A stretch of 64,000 nucleotides of DNA from positions 1,178,001 to 1,242,000 of the forward strand of contig JAYWVB010000001.1 in the NCBI GenBank assembly GCA_039881045.1. The letters run 5' to 3'. The notes beneath the pieces are model-generated. The model did no database searches and had not been told where the DNA came from. It was given only the letters and a program-made list of their open reading frames with translations. This DNA comes from Chaetomium olivaceum. Taxonomy: Eukaryota > Ascomycota > Sordariomycetes > Sordariales > Chaetomiaceae. A program made the position numbers and the translations under genes. Shown here piece by piece: positions 22,327-32,480 of this stretch. Each line of letters begins with the position of its first letter. Within the stretch, counting starts at the first letter, position 1.

Positions 22327-24144
22327 GGGAAATGAGCGCAAACTGATTTGAAGCAATCAATGATGCGACAGTCTGCAGACACGGGAATATTCTCTGCTTC
22401 TCAGGTTGGACAACGGGATGCCGTGCCGTAGGTGCCGTAGGTCCCGTGTTGCTGCGCCAGGCTCTGAGAAATTGCTGTCAAACCGGTGCATTTTGTGTGG
22501 GATGTTTATGCACCGTCTTGGTGTGCCGCGTCATGGACAGGGGAGAATACACCGAAATGGATGGAAGGGAGGGAGGGAGAGAAAAGCAGGAAGCGAGAAG
22601 GTGTTGCGAGAGGTTTTCAGGGGAAGGAGCTGGGCTGTCAACCAGTCCGAATCCGGGTTATTGCATCTCCCCGGAGCCACTTCGGCTCGTCAGTGAAAAG
22701 AAACTGCAGATGAGGAAACCCAGAACTGGAAGGAAACAATTACACATTACCTTACCTTACTTGTTTGAATATGGTGGTACTTCGTATCCTTAACGGGCCC
22801 AACCCCGATATCTCATTCCTCAATTCCGGGTTTGTGGCTTGATGATCGACGGGCCAGACTTAACTCCTGTATGTATTTTAAGCTCCCCCACGTTTTTCAA
22901 CCCTGGCTTGCGCTGGAAAAGGAGACGATCGACTCTCACGACAACGGTCTCCATGCTCGGATCAGGTTCATATTCCCGGGAAAATTCGAGAAAAAGACCC
23001 TGAACCAACGATCTCTCCCATCGCACCCCAGCCAATCATCCTATCCTGAAAAGAACGGCGACGCCCGCCAGGCACAGGTTGGGACGAGGTACCCGCTCGC
23101 TTTGACTGGTCCCCACCACCCAAGAGTGGCGCTGTTTTTTGTTCCTGCATCTGGACACTCCCAGTGGATCCACGTCCCGTTTCGAGACTCTCGGCTCGCG
23201 CGGATGGGCCCTCGCTGGCCTCTCATCGGACCCTTTCGTTCGCTTTCGTGAAACTCTCGCTCCACTGACAAGTCTCCGAGATTCAACGGCCCGCTCCCCA
23301 CACGCCACCTTTGTTAGCCTACTGTGTATTGCAACAAGGGGATGGCCACCTCTCAGGTCGGGCGGCAGCAAATGGTTGGCAACGCCAGATTTCCTTCCGG
23401 TTCATATTCCAAGTTTGGTGTCCGGTGGCCTCCAGGACTTCTCGGGGAGGATGAGGAGAGGGGAGAGGAGGTGATCCCGAGATGGATCAGGCTGGACAAG
23501 ACAATGAGCGAGATGTGTGAATTGTCGTCTTCGCGAGACCGACTTGGAATGTGTGGGTCAATATTGGGCATGCTGATGGAGCCCGGAACCAAGCACCACT
23601 GCTGGGGCACACGTTCCATGCTTTTTCATGCACCCAATCCTGCATTTCATGACCAATGGGAGATGGTTGGTTCCTGACCCTCATTTTCAAGCGCCCCCAG
23701 GGCGCATCCAGGCGTGCCAAGAATCGATACGAATCTGGACCTTGGGAACCGCCGACACGCCCAAACCCTGAACGTGGGCCTGGCCATTGGGCCCCCAAAC
23801 CGGAAATCGGCTCCCTTTTGGCGATGGGCTCGTCTGCCTTGACGACCTGGGCCACGAGGTTGCAGTTGTGGTGGGGAGCCGTGGGCACAGAGACGCCGCC
23901 CCCTCTCCCGTCGTCCCCGGGCTCGGCTGGCTCCCTAAAAGGGCCCTGATGCCACCGCCAACATGCCGGCGCTTCTCTCTCTTGAGCCTGATGCTTCTAC
24001 AGCCAAGTCGCCCAAGCAGCCTCCCTCGCAAGACTAGAGCATTGTTTTTGCTCGTCCTCTGACGTATCGTACGTCGACTAACTCACTCGTTCGAACCCTA
24101 TCAGACCACTGTCACTCCTTCGTGTTATTCACGTAAACTTCCTG
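22327..24144. other. Intergenic region upstream of the GH16 gene, no gene recognised
   Basis: Contains a GGGA-rich tract (about 22560-22600). The last few hundred bases presumably hold the promoter of the glucanase gene. No conserved coding sequence or RNA gene was seen. Confidence 0.5.
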
Positions 24145-26275
24145 ATGGCTCCCACCATGGTCCGGCTGGGCGCTGCTGCCCTAGCCTGTGCCTCGAGCAC
24201 CCTTGCCCTCGAGGCCTACCAACTCAAGGAGGCCTACAATCCCTCCAACTTTTTCGACAAGTTCGCCTTCTTCAGCGGCCGCGACCCCAACCAAGGGTTC
24301 GTCAAGTACAGGAACAAGGCGGACGCCACCAGCCTTGGTCTTATCAAGAGCACCGAGGACGAAGTCACCATCAAGGTTGATTCCATCTCGACCGACCAGG
24401 ATGGCCGTAGCAGTGTCAGGCTCGAGAGTGTCAACACATACAACTCGGGTCTGTTCGTTGCCGACTTCTCCCACTTCCCCAAGCAAGCCTGTGGTGCTTG
24501 GCCCGCTTTCTGGATGGTCGGCCCCGAGTGGCCCCAGGACGGCGAGGTGGACATCTACGAGGGCTGGAACTTGAACGAGCGCAACAAGGTTGTGCTCCAC
24601 ACCGACGACCCTGACTTGGTCGGCCAGTGCATCATCGATCCCGGTGACTTCACGGCCAGCATGATCTACAAGAACTGCTGGAACAAGGCCCCGGGCCAAC
24701 CGGGCAACACGGGCTGTGCGGTTGAGGAGTCCAACGGCTCTTTTGGTAGTGAGAAGGGCGGCGTCTGTGAGTAGTAACCTTTGGTAACGATCGAGTCTGC
24801 ATCCCAAGTCACTGACACTGTCTAGACGCCACCGAGTGGACGGATGATGGCATCAAGGTTTGGTCGTGGCCCTCCGGCAGCGCTCCCGCGGACGCGACGA
24901 GCGACAGCCCCGACCCGAGCAAGTGGGGCAAGCCCAAGTTCGCGGCCGGAGGCAACAAGTGCGACGTCACCAAGGCCTTCAACAACATGCGCATGGTGTT
25001 GAACATCAACCTCTGTGGTGATGCTGCGGGCGGCCTCTGGGGTGAGACCTGCAAGCAGAAGACCGAGGTTGATGAGTGCTACAAGTACGTGCAGTGGAAC
25101 CCGAAGGCGTTTGAGAAGACGTACTGGCAGATCCGCGGCATCAACGTCTACCAGCTTGAGACGGTGAAGCCTGCTTCGAGCTCCACCTCGACCACGAGCA
25201 CTTCCACCAGCACCAGCACTTCAACCACTTCGACCTCGACTTCCCCGACCTCAACCGTCGAGCCTTCGTCTAGCACCTCGGCCGTTGAGACCAGCTCTGC
25301 TCCTGAGGAGAAGCCGACGACCACCACCACTTCGGAGGCCGCGACGGAGACTCCCACCGAGACTCCCACCGAAACTCCCACCGAAACTCCCACCGAAACT
25401 CCTACCGAAGCTCCTACCGAGACTGCCACTGAGACTCCCACCGAGACTGTCACCGAAACTCCCACTGAGACTGCCACTGAGACTGCCAGCGAGACCGAGA
25501 GCGAGTGCTCGGATGACATTGCCACCGAGACCACCAAGGTGCCCGAGGTAACCAGCACCGCGGCGACGGCGACCGAGACGGAGAGCGAGTGCACCGACGA
25601 CGTCACCGAGTCGGCGACCGCTGAGCCCACCAACTCGGTCCCTGACGTGGCCACCACCTCGTCGGAGAGATTCACCACCTCTACCATCTACACAACCACC
25701 ACCTACACCATCACGTCCTGCGCGCCCACCGTGACCTCGTGCCCCGGCCGCGTCGTGACCGAGACCGTCGCCGTCTCCACCACCGTCTGCCCCGTGACCG
25801 ACGTCGAGACCGACGAGCCCACCGACAAGCCCACGGGTGGCAACCCCGAGCCCACCGACAAGCCGGGCGGCTCCAACCCCAACCCCACCCCCGGCGTCAG
25901 CGTCAGCGAGGCCGTCACCACCATCCGCACGCTGACCACCATCTCCAAGACCACCACCGTCGTCCTGCCCCGCCCCACCAACGGCGGCGGCAGCGAGGGT
26001 GACGACGAGGACGAGGACGATGACGAGGAGGAGGGCGGCGAGACCAACCCCAGCTTCGTTCCTTCGGGGAGCGTGCCCACCCCGCCTGTTGTCTCGGACG
26101 TTGTCGAGCCCACCGGTGGCGTGGTCCCCCGCCCATCGAGATCGTCACCTCCATCCACCCCCCCAACGCCACGCACACCATTGGCAAGCCGCCTCTTCAG
26201 ACGGCTGGCGCGGGTCGCGTCGTGGGCAGTGGGCTGCTGATGGTGGTTGGTGCCGTGGCGGTGATGGTTTTGTAA
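24145..26275 (+). CDS. Secreted GH16 endo-beta-glucanase with Ser/Thr-rich tail; frameshift before the GPI signal
   Basis: Exon 1 (24145-24766) and exon 2 (from 24826) encode a signal peptide (LGAAALACASSTLALEA) and a GH16 catalytic domain of about 300 residues. The catalytic motif E-x-D-x-x-E is present as DGEVDIYEG, preceded by GAWPAFWMVGPEWP, typical of fungal endo-1,3(4)-beta-glucanases acting on wall or plant glucans. A long Ser/Thr/Pro/Glu tail follows, with T-P-T-E repeats (25346-25492) and an acidic block. In the continuous frame translation runs to a stop at 26238-26240 with a basic, unlikely C terminus. One frame over, the end reads GSGLLMVVGAVAVMVL and stops at 26273-26275, a classic GPI-anchor signal. 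The switch maps to the C5 run at 26126-26130, where one base appears missing. The intact protein would be a wall- or membrane-anchored glucanase. Confidence 0.85.
25346..25492 (+). repeat. 12-bp coding minisatellite (T-P-T-E repeats)
   Basis: Imperfect tandem units of the type ACTCCCACCGAG encode Thr-Pro-Thr-Glu repeats in the linker of the GH16 protein. Such O-glycosylated spacers commonly vary in copy number. Confidence 0.9.
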
Positions 26276-27068
26276 GCGTAAACGTGTGGGTTTGGATTGG
26301 TTTGGATTTTTGTTTTGTTATGTTATAGCGTATAGCGGGAGAGGAGAGTTATTATTATTCTATGGAGGAAATGTTTCAAGGGGGTTAATGTTTGGCTTGG
26401 TGATATAGAAGCGGAGGATGTTGTGTCTTAGACTATTAGTTTTGGATAACAAGCACGTATACGTTTATGATGGATTTCTCTGTCCTCTGGCACACTACTT
26501 GCTTGGTTTTATTGGTTGAGTGCGAAGGTGATATGATATGTCTTGATCGATGTGTTTTCCCTTCTGTCGGTACCTATCTGATACCCATAGTCAGCCGTAA
26601 AGAGCCTCGAGCACCCAGTTCTGACTCAGGGTTAGGGTACCGTCAACTCTCTCTTGGTTTTACACGCTCGCCCTGATGACTCGGTTTGCGTGTTTAAGAA
26701 GGATATGAAATTCGGGAATCTATTCTTTTTAACAAAGTAGTTAAACCTTGAGACTTTCAAGTGTCGTTGCAACAAAGTTAGCCATGTTCGGATGGTCTGT
26801 CGATCGTGATTTCGGAGCTCGGGACAGCTGCAAGGGCCCGCAGCGACCTTCCGATCTGCGGGTGGGTGCATGACATCAGGCGGCCCCGAGAACACCGAAG
26901 CTCCACCATTTCAACTTCAAATTCGTAACCACTTCCACTTCACCCGTCAGCGTTGCCGATACATCGCGACTAGCGGCCTCCTGCCTCCTCCCCCTCCCTC
27001 CTACCGGCTGGAGGCTCATTTATTTACTTTTGGAAAAACATATACCTACTGCGACCACACGGCCCACC
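26276..27068. other. Intergenic: 3' flank of GH16 gene and promoter of OMA1-like gene
   Basis: AT-richer 3' flank followed by pyrimidine-rich sequence before the OMA1-like start. I see no gene in it. Confidence 0.5.
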
Positions 27069-28434
27069 ATGTTACAAGTCCTCCGACCGCGGCCCTTTCT
27101 CGCACAAGGGTCGTCAGCGATGCGACGATTGCGACCACCACCATTCCGACCCTTCGAGAGTCCCTTTCGATCCACCGTCCGTCCCCTCTCCCTCAACACA
27201 CCATACTCAAACCAAACACAACCCCGCTCCATCGAACCATTCCCTCCTCGGCCGGCCCCAACCCGATGCTTCCGCCCCCCAGCACGACCACCAACTCCCA
27301 CCCACCTCCATCAACACCGCTCCTACAACTACCACCCAAACAACCGCGACCGCGGCACCCCCCACGGCAGCAGCAGCAGCAGCAGCAGCCACCACAGAAC
27401 CCCTTCACCGACGCGGCCCACCACTCCGCGCAACTCCTGACCGCCAAGCCCCTCATCCACTGGCGCGGCTTCCGCGCCCTGCACACCCCGTCCACCTACA
27501 CGGTCATCCTGGTCGCCGTGGGCGGCGCCCTCGCCTTCTACTTCGCCAACCTGGAAACGGTGCCCGTGTCGGGCCGCACGCGGTTCAACGCCTACGGCGC
27601 GGCGTCGGTGCGCAAGGCCGGCGAGATGGAGCATAAGCGGCTGCTGTGGGAGCTGGAGCAGAAGGGGGTGCGGATCCTGCCGGAGTGGGATGGGAGGGTG
27701 GTGAGGGTGCGGCGGGTGATGGAGCGGCTGCTGCCGTTTAGTGGGATGGTGGGGGGGGGCAAGGATGGGGAAGGGGAGGAGGAGTGGGAGGTTTGTGTGG
27801 TGGATGATCCGCACACGGCGAATGCGTGCGTTCGTGCTGCCGGGCGGGAAGGTGTTTGTGTTTAGTGGGATTTTGGGGCTGGCGCGGAATGATAGTGGGT
27901 TGGCGACCGTGTTGGGCCATGAGATTGCGCATAACCTGGCGGATCATCATGGGGAGAGGCTGAGTCAGGATATTGGGGCGAGTATTGTGCTGTATAGCAT
28001 GGTCATTTTGGGCGGGGCGTTTGGGCTGGGGCCGTTGATCATGCACTTCTTTGGGTCGCGGTTTCTGGATGTCGCGTTTGGCTTCCCCATGAGCAGGCTG
28101 CAGGAGAGCGAGGCGGATTATATCGGTTTGATGATGATGGCTGAGGCGTGCTATGACCCGCAGGAGGCGGCGAGCTTCTGGGCGCGGATGGAGAGGGCCA
28201 CGGGACAGGAGGTGCCGGAGTGGATGAGCACGCATCCGGCGGTAAGTAATTGCGGTGGCTGCTGTTGTTCGACTCAAACTCGCTAACGGATAGCAGAACA
28301 TGAGCAGGATCAAAAAGATCCAGGAGTGGCTGCCCGAGGCCATGGAGAAACGGGCGCAGAGCGACTGTAGCTCGACGACGGCCTTTGCTGATCTATTCAA
28401 GCATGCCATGCGGACTGGCCAAATCATCTTTTGA
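27069..28434 (+). CDS. oma1: Mitochondrial inner-membrane metallopeptidase Oma1 (M48 family), with frameshifts
   Basis: Oma1 is a zinc peptidase of the mitochondrial inner membrane that processes membrane proteins under stress. The N terminus (MLQVLRPRPFLAQGSSAMRR) is a typical Arg-rich presequence. A membrane segment (TYTVILVAVGGALAFYFANL) is followed by the family motif VPVSGRTRFNAY. The active site is GHEIAH (HExxH, 27918-27932), with the third ligand in ESEADYIGL. A last intron (28242-28296, GTAAGT, CTAAC, CAG) leads to the C-terminal exon ending QIIF. The reading frame breaks at 27824-27831, where GCGT is tandemly duplicated between DDPHTANA and FVLPGGKVFVF, a stretch continuous in all Oma1 proteins. 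A second frame change lies within or near the CAG repeat (about 27366-27391), between presequence and membrane segment. Either the sequence has indel errors or this allele is inactive. Confidence 0.85.
27366..27391 (+). repeat. (CAG)n microsatellite in OMA1-like coding region
   Basis: About eight CAG units, read as poly-Gln or poly-Ser depending on frame. The OMA1-like gene changes frame in this neighbourhood. Confidence 0.9.
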
Positions 28435-28661
28435 GGAGCTGGCCAAGTGGCTTTGTATTTGAGCGTGGAGTTACTGGGTAGATCTGGGACGGAGTTGGTG
28501 GAGTGTTTTTTGGATTGTGTGAGTAGCCTACGGTTTTGTATGCCTAAAAGGAAGATACCCCTATCCACCTACTCCGGGCCATGTCAAACCAAGGTTGTAA
28601 AAGACAATCACCGCTTTGAATCTCATACATCATAGCCCAACACCATCCCCAATATCGATCC

Positions 28662-30060
28662 TCATCTCTTAACCTCCGCCCCTCTCCCAAACAGCGCCCT
28701 CCACAGCGCCCTCCACCTCCGTCTCCCCTCACCACCAGCCGTCTGCACCGACCCGACGGCGGACATCAGCCTCTCCCGCTCGGCCATCTCCCTCCGCTCC
28801 CGCACCGCCCGCCGCACCCGCAGCACTTCGCGCCCGACCAACTCAAACAGCTCGTCGACGCCCTCCCCCGTCTTGGCCGACACCTCCATAAACGGCACAT
28901 CCACCCCGGCGCCGCCGCCTCTGCCGCTGCCATTGCCGACGCCATTGCCGACGACACCGTTGGCACCAACACCATTACCAACGCCGTTACCAACCCCCAT
29001 CCCGCGCGCCGCGCGCATCCCAGCCGCCCGACTAACCCCCGCGACCCCACCGTGCTCACCACCACCACCATCCCCATCAGCATCAGCATCCCCATCCCGC
29101 TTATTACCCACCAACACAATCGGATACGCCCGACCCCTGTCCGCACCCCCCGAACGCGAGCCACCACCACCACCACCACCACCACCACCACCCGGAGAGG
29201 TCGGGGAGGGAGAGGCAACGGGCGCGAAGTGCTCGCGCATGAACTCGGCCAGCCCGCGCGCCAGCTGCAGCGAGGCGGGGTCGCGCACACGAGTACACCA
29301 CACGGCGGCCTCGGTGATGGAGAGGGCTTGCGCGAGGAGCGGGTTGCTGGACAGGTGGGCGGTGGGCATCTCGAGGGCGTCGATTAGGTAGGTTTGGGTT
29401 TGGGGTTTGGTTGCGGTTTTGGGAGGGGTTTGGTTTGGGGTTGGGGTTGGGTTTGTTTTTGGAGAGGGGAGAGGGGGGTGGGTTGTTGCTGTTGGTTATG
29501 GTTGTTGTTGTGGTGGTGGTGATGGTGGTGGGGGGTTGTTTGTGCAGCCGGGTGGGTTGTTGACTGTTGATGTCATGCTGGGAGTAGGATTTGGTTGTGG
29601 TACCTCTGGGGGTTGGCATGGTAGTTGTGGGTGAGTTGGTGGTGAGTGTGTGGGCTGTGGCGGAGGGGGTCAGGGCAGGTGTCTCGACCTCGAGGGTGAT
29701 CGGGTGGCGGCAGCCTCGCTCGTAGAAGGGGTCGGGAGGCAGAGTTTCACCGTGGAAGGTGCCTTCGCCGAACTGGATTGACTGGCGGTTAGAATCACGT
29801 CGCGGTTTAAGTGCCGTGCTCGCACCGTGAATTGGAGTGCTTACTCGGGTTAGGATAGCCGTCTTGCCTGTGCCTCGACCACCGATCACGAGCACGCGAA
29901 ACTCGCCCGCCGGTTTCTGCTCCTGTTCGCGCCTCCGCTCGTCCTCTTCGGCTTGTTGGCGTCTTCGTTCCTCCTCGAGAGCGGGTTCGGTTTCTTGCCA
30001 GTGAAATATCGCCTTGAGGTACTTGGCCTCCTCGGGCGACCACACTAACGAGTTAACCAT
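28662..30060 (-). CDS. Ras-like small GTPase with N-terminal helix and low-complexity insertions
   Basis: My model, exons 30060-29845, 29781-29604 and 29488-28662, gives 406 residues, about twice the size of a normal Ras protein. Residues 28-50 are a charged helix (EEERRRQQAEEDERRREQ). The P-loop is GGRGTGKT at residues 60-67 after beta strand FRVLVIG. The G4 motif appears as VLVGNKRD, and a G5-like element as MEVSAKTGEGV. A switch-region stretch (FYERGCRHPITLEVETPA) is followed by a Thr/Pro/Asn-rich insertion, and Gly-rich insertions (poly-Gly, then a GVGNGVGN repeat) flank the G4 motif. The C terminus is basic (RRRWRALWRALFGRG) and has no CAAX box. The 115-bp second intron (GTACCA donor, AACAG acceptor) was chosen because it restores phase to TYLIDALEM; it is the least certain part. 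Function is unknown; a regulatory GTPase is inferred. Confidence 0.72.
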
Positions 30061-32480
30061 TTTGGATGACTTCTCATTGCACTTTGTTAGAGGAGTTATA
30101 AATTCCGTGAATTATCGCGGTTTGTCAAAAGTCGGGTCGGTTGTCGAGTTTCGATACTCGCAGCATTTTAGAAGGAAGGCTCGAATTCTTTGTTTCCGAT
30201 GTGCGGCCGACTTAATCCATTCTACGGATCATTCAGAAATTCACAATAGTCACACCGAGTTGCGAGATAGGACGGAACAAAGACAGCAGCAGCAGTAGCA
30301 GCACCAACACCAGAAACATGAACACACCTAACCACCCTGACGCCATATGCTAAGTCGAGACTCCTCAGCGGACTGCATTCTGGCAAATATCAACCTCTAA
30401 CATGAGGCAAGATCAACATCATCCCGCATCCATCCAAATCTACCTTGTGGGAGCCCCTTCAGATGCCTCTGTGTGAGGGGAGCAGGCAAAAGGAAAGGGG
30501 TCACGCCCTCTTTATGATCTTCAGGGACACGTCCAACAAAGGGAAGGCCGAGTAGGCTAATGTCGATTCCGCGTGGTGAGCGGGGTGCATGACTGGCAAA
30601 ATAGATGGCTTATACTTCTTAAAGCGCAAAGCATAATATATTCATATTCGTCTCTGCAATCTGAATATTTCGAGTGACGGGTGGATCAGGATCCGTGTTT
30701 CTTTTTGAAACTGGAAGCGGCGTGGTTGCGAAGTTGGGACTAACGGGCAAAGTCGCACGTGCCCCTCACCTTTCCCTGGAGATTTATACACACGGGTATT
30801 ACAGTAGTTAGAATTGTTAGGAAGGCACAAAGGCCAACCCGAACTGATTAACACCTATTACCCCGCACACAAATAAAGAATAAAAAGCGAGTTCAAAAAG
30901 AAAAGTCTACTCGAGTGTTGTTCACAAACATTTTAACTTTATTTTTAGGTGACATTTCATGGAGTTTTGTTGGTTGGAAGTGGTCACTAGGACCGAGTTG
31001 GCCCTTGACATGTGACTCTGCAAGTGTTACTATGTACATAAGGTAGGCTTGACTTCTTGATCACCCTTCCCTGTCAGTCCATCGTTCGTAAAAGGGACAA
31101 GATGACTGGCTGTCTCGTGTTGTAGATCCCGGTCATGCACACACCGTTGTGAGATTCAAGATCGGGGGAAGCCAAGAGTCTCACCATCAATCCTCCCGTT
31201 GTAGGCAGGGGTGTGGCGGACAGCTGTCTGGACCTATCTGACTTAGGCAATGATTCCACACTCGATCAGCCCAAAAGAAACAAACACCCCGAAAGGGTCG
31301 GGTTGCAGTCTCTTCTTCTGAGGGGAGGCCTCAGAAAATAGCCACCCGGTAGATGCATGCAGTTGGTTATTTTATTTTAGCTTTTGGGTTGCGTCGCACA
31401 GCAATGCAGTGGTGCCGAACGCAAAAGTGCAGACGCGGGGTCGGGAAGGACGCCGCTTCACTGGCTGGGAGAGAGAACCGGGGCCGAAGCGCTGGAGTGG
31501 AGTCCTTCCGGTGGGTGCTTTTCTTCAACCCTCACCACAGCTATTAATAACTGGTAACTGCACTAGGCCAAGAACTCTTTTCTCACAGTAACCAGTTCTT
31601 GTGAGGTCGCCGATTGCTTACTGCTTTGCCGCACCGAATCCCAGCTACCCAGGCGCCTGTCCTGACAATGAGATGGCGCCGTTTCAACCATGATCAATTC
31701 CCCACTCAATTTGACAGCAGAAAAAAGATGATGGTTCGAGGCAATTCAGGTGGTGGATGAGGTCGTCAGGACCTAGCCGAACCCAGCATTTTCTCGGCTC
31801 CACGCTTTGCCGGACGCGTTGCTCGAATAGGTCGCCGTCCCCTGGCTAGTTGGCCGCCCGCGTCTGCTCGTCAGCACGGGATACTGCAACCCCGCTTGTC
31901 TTGGCTTCGGTGCCCTGGCCTATTGTGGACAGGTTGTGTACACCGGAAACCCGCCTCGTTTGGCGAATGATGGCAAGGGTCGTGACTTGGGATAAGAGTG
32001 CCGTCCTGAGCTTCTCGAAGCAAGATGGCCGGACAACTCGAGGCCGACAAGTTTTGCTCTCCGTTGATGCGGCCTGTGGGCAAAGCTGAACCGGAGACCT
32101 AACATTCAGCCCTACGGCGGCTATCCGACAAATGCCTCTGGAGAGTTGACGCGTCGCCTGACTCCACCCGCCAACACACGCCGTCTCAAGTGGTATTCTC
32201 AGCCGCATGCACGCAGGCAGGACGCCGGAAACCAGTCGCTGAGCTAAGGAACCCTGGGACCTGCAGGGGTTGGGTTGTGTGGTTGTGCCTCCCCCCCCCT
32301 GTGGGATACCCTTCTGGGATCGTTTCACCAGACAGCTGGGTCGGCTCTTCATCTTTGCTCATTTTCCCTTTTCTCCAAGGTGTCGCTCATTCGGGCCATC
32401 CGTCGCTTCGCTCTGCGTCTAATACCCGCGCGTGATCATCTGAGACTCGGACTCGGAAAGACCATGTCGTAAAACTCGAG
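30061..32480. other. Intergenic region between divergent GTPase and DUF3433 genes
   Basis: Holds both promoters. The interval includes AT-richer sequence (about 30600-31080) and a short CAG/AGC run at 30283-30304. No conserved gene or RNA was recognised. Confidence 0.5.

Noticed and set aside
31846..32352. Minus-strand frame of 168 codons upstream of the DUF3433 gene
   Set aside because: No recognisable motif; it lies in the expected promoter region of a well-supported gene.
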